8,575 bases of DNA from Myxococcales bacterium (lineage in GTDB: Bacteria; Myxococcota_A; UBA9160; SMWR01): positions 1 to 8,575 of the forward strand of contig JACZXC010000107.1 in NCBI GenBank assembly GCA_022571825.1. The letters are read 5' to 3'. The stretch's first letter is position 1; every line of letters begins with the position of its first letter. Shown here in pieces: positions 7,076 to 8,575 of the stretch. The position numbers were made by a program, and so were the translations under genes. The notes under the pieces were generated by a model. It saw only the letters and a list, made by a program, of their open reading frames with translations, was not told where the DNA came from and ran no database searches.

Positions 7076-7759
7076 CTACACACTCGGCATTTGGTTCTGG
7101 TCGATGAACGAGACCCCGATGCCGGGAAAGCTCCGGTGGAGATCGTCGAGCAACGCCGAGATCTTGCCTTCCTTGTTCATGCCGATGAAGTAGGTCGCCT
7201 CCAGCGTGTCCCCCCGGCTGTCGACGCGACGGAGATCGCCGACATCGACGTGGCGCGCGATCACGTCGTTGAGGTCTTCGAGGCCCCGTTCCTCCCCGTC
7301 GCGACCGGGCCAGTCGAGCGAGAGATACAGGTTGCGCTTCTCGCGACCGCTCCTGGCCCAGTACAGCACCGCGACGGCCGACATGATGAAGAGACTGGCC
7401 ACAACCGTGGTCACCGTCTGATCGGCCCCGAGGCCCAGCCCGATGGCGATGGCGATGAACAGATACGCCAGCTCCTCCGGCTCCTTGATGGGCGTTCGGA
7501 ACCGGACGATCGATAGCGCCCCGACCAGGCCCAGCGAGAGCGCCAGCGATGACTTGACGATGGTGATGATCAATACTGTGGTGAGCACGATGAACGGAAA
7601 CACGTGGGCGAAGTCGCCGCGGTTCGAGAGCGTCGAGCCGAAGCGCTCGAAGTGCCAGCGGAGCAGTAGGGAGAGTCCGAGCCCAACGGCGAGATTGATC
7701 AGAAGCGCCACCAGGGACAGGGGTGCGCCGGCCGGAAGGTTGAATGTCAGTTGGTCCAT
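7076..7759 (-). CDS. DUF4956-family integral membrane protein
   Basis: This 227-residue protein carries the DUF4956 hallmark at residues 68-97: a Ser/Leu/Gly-rich stretch (KSSLALSLGLVGALSIVRFR) followed by TPIKEPEEL. Hydrophobic segments are at about 13-34, 54-70, 72-85 (short, perhaps re-entrant, leading into RFRTP), 97-111 and 115-134. A soluble, charged C-terminal domain follows from about 138 to 227. The molecular function is not established; the family is repeatedly found next to VTC-domain proteins, so it may be the membrane partner or channel for their product. The ATG at 7759 has GGAG about 9 bases upstream. This is the first gene of the minus-strand run, so the promoter of the run should lie in 7760-7902. 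Confidence 0.9.
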   Translation of the reverse strand: MDQLTFNLPAGAPLSLVALLINLAVGLGLSLLLRWHFERFGSTLSNRGDFAHVFPFIVLTTVLIITIVKSSLALSLGLVGALSIVRFRTPIKEPEELAYLFIAIAIGLGLGADQTVTTVVASLFIMSAVAVLYWARSGREKRNLYLSLDWPGRDGEERGLEDLNDVIARHVDVGDLRRVDSRGDTLEATYFIGMNKEGKISALLDDLHRSFPGIGVSFIDQNQMPSV

Positions 7760-7902
7760 GAGTTCGACTCCGTGCTGGCAGACTTTACCGCGGCCTGCTT
7801 TCGATTCCAGCTCGTCGCCGGGTCGCGCGTGCGATCGTTCTCACTTGTTCATCTAGCTCCGGGTGAGCGCATCGAAGAGAGGCGCTAGCCTTCGCCCGCG
7901 TG
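7760..7902. promoter_or_regulatory. Divergent intergenic region between DUF4956 gene and sulfatase-like gene
   Basis: These 143 bases separate two divergent genes and should contain promoters for the minus-strand operon and for the sulfatase-like gene. The only recognisable element is the ribosome binding site of the DUF4956 gene (GGAG, about 9 bases before its ATG). A weak TAAAGT on the minus strand at 7782-7787 is not enough to call a promoter. The stretch around 7840-7860 is less GC-rich than its surroundings, as promoter regions often are. No operator-like repeat stands out. Confidence 0.35.
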
Positions 7903-8575
7903 ATGACGTCGATCTCGAACACCCCGTGGCGAATCGCGCATGGGCTGCTGGATGGGCTGGTGATCGGGGCCCTGACCCTCTATCTGGTCGGGCTCACCCT
8001 TGCCACTGCCCCCTCCCGGTTCGATCTGAGCGACATCGCCCTGCTCTCGACGGTCTACGGGCTGCTCGCGGGCACTTTCTATGCGGGGAGCCTGCTGCTC
8101 GCCCGAATCGCAGCCCCCCTGGGCCTGCTCGCTTCGCTGGCTGTGGGCGGTGCGCTCGTCTGGCATCTTCGTGAGCAGACTTCCGTAGCGCTGCGGCTCC
8201 CCGGGTTCGGCGTTGCGACAGCCGCCGTCGGGCTGGCTTTCTTCTCGACCGTGCGCGGACGCTCGAGAGCCGGAAGCATGCGCTGGATGGCCGTCGTGCT
8301 GGCGGGCACGGCGACCCTCGGGGTCCTCGCCCTGGTCGGCTCCTACTCGGCCTCGAACGTGTTCCGATGGCATCTGCTGCGCCACAGCAAGCTGCTGGGA
8401 ACGCCCGCCTACTACCTCCTCGCAGACCGGGTCGAAGTCGTCCGCGCGGACCTGTGGACCCAGAGGGAGCGGCCGGGCGCCGCGCGTCCGCCCGCCCTCC
8501 CGCCCGTGAACCAGGCGTTCCCCGAGGGCGGGCCGCCCCACATCGTATTTGTGATGATCGACACGTTGCGCGCCG
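7903..8575 (+). CDS. Membrane-anchored sulfatase/alkaline-phosphatase-superfamily protein (3' end outside window)
   Basis: The 224 visible residues begin with four to five hydrophobic helices (about 13-36, 47-64, 66-88, 100-116 and 128-148). A hydrophilic linker rich in Pro and Ala follows (about 183-212), and then PHIVFVMIDTLRA at 212-224. That last stretch is the first strand of the sulfatase fold, with Asp220 as the expected metal ligand of the DTLRA motif. The catalytic Cys/Ser and the rest of the domain lie beyond the window, so a true sulfatase cannot be told apart from a phosphoglycerol- or phosphoethanolamine-transferase-like enzyme. The topology would put the catalytic domain on the periplasmic side, where it could act on lipid-linked or surface glycans. 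The ATG at 7903 is directly preceded by an in-frame GTG at 7900, and no clear ribosome binding site is seen for either. The gene is divergent from the VTC/WecB operon. Confidence 0.8.
   Translation, partial: MTSISNTPWRIAHGLLDGLVIGALTLYLVGLTLATAPSRFDLSDIALLSTVYGLLAGTFYAGSLLLARIAAPLGLLASLAVGGALVWHLREQTSVALRLPGFGVATAAVGLAFFSTVRGRSRAGSMRWMAVVLAGTATLGVLALVGSYSASNVFRWHLLRHSKLLGTPAYYLLADRVEVVRADLWTQRERPGAARPPALPPVNQAFPEGGPPHIVFVMIDTLRA

Noticed and set aside
7782..7787. TAAAGT as a -10 box for the minus-strand operon
   Set aside because: The hexamer at the right distance upstream (CTGGAA) matches only three of six -35 positions; not enough in a GC-rich genome.
7839..7867. CTCAC/GTGAG inverted repeat as operator or terminator
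   Set aside because: Only 5-base arms with a long loop and no T run; expected by chance.

Overview
The window is a high-GC, almost fully coding piece of a Gram-negative-type bacterial chromosome, and nearly every gene concerns cell-surface polysaccharide. Heptose-sugar genes, an FkbM methyltransferase, WecB, a WbuB-like glycosyltransferase and a heparinase-like protein together look like an LPS/O-antigen or exopolysaccharide locus. The GC-rich codon use and frequent GTG/TTG starts would fit a deltaproteobacterial, myxobacterial or similar lineage, but no marker gene is present, so the taxon is a guess. I saw no rRNA, tRNA, CRISPR array or insertion sequence.

Layout. Positions 1-480 (minus) hold the N-terminal 160 residues of an NDP-sugar nucleotidyltransferase that runs off the left edge. 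It diverges, across a 151-base gap, from a plus-strand pair: gmhB (632-1183) and an FkbM-family methyltransferase (1212-2057). The plus-strand pair meets a long minus-strand run tail to tail with only 3 bases between stop codons. That run, read from 7759 down to 2061, is: DUF4956 membrane protein, a short cryptic frame, VTC/CYTH-fold polymerase-like protein, heparinase II/III-like protein, WbuB-like GT4 glycosyltransferase, and WecB. Gaps are 1-22 bases except around the cryptic frame, so it is probably one operon. At the right, after a second divergent gap (7760-7902), a plus-strand multi-spanning membrane protein turns into a sulfatase-superfamily domain and is cut by the window end.

How the genes may work together. 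The left group resembles the pathway to activated D-glycero-D-manno-heptose: GmhB removes the C7 phosphate and the nucleotidyltransferase could then add the nucleotide. WecB supplies UDP-ManNAc, the GT4 enzyme would transfer a sugar to a lipid-linked glycan, and the heparinase-fold protein may cut or edit the polymer. The most unusual part is that a VTC-type polyphosphate-polymerase-like protein and its usual partner DUF4956 head this glycan operon. A coding-like frame without a clear start lies between them. It may be an unannotated small gene or the leftover end of a lost gene; CotH is the known third partner of this pair elsewhere and is not seen here.
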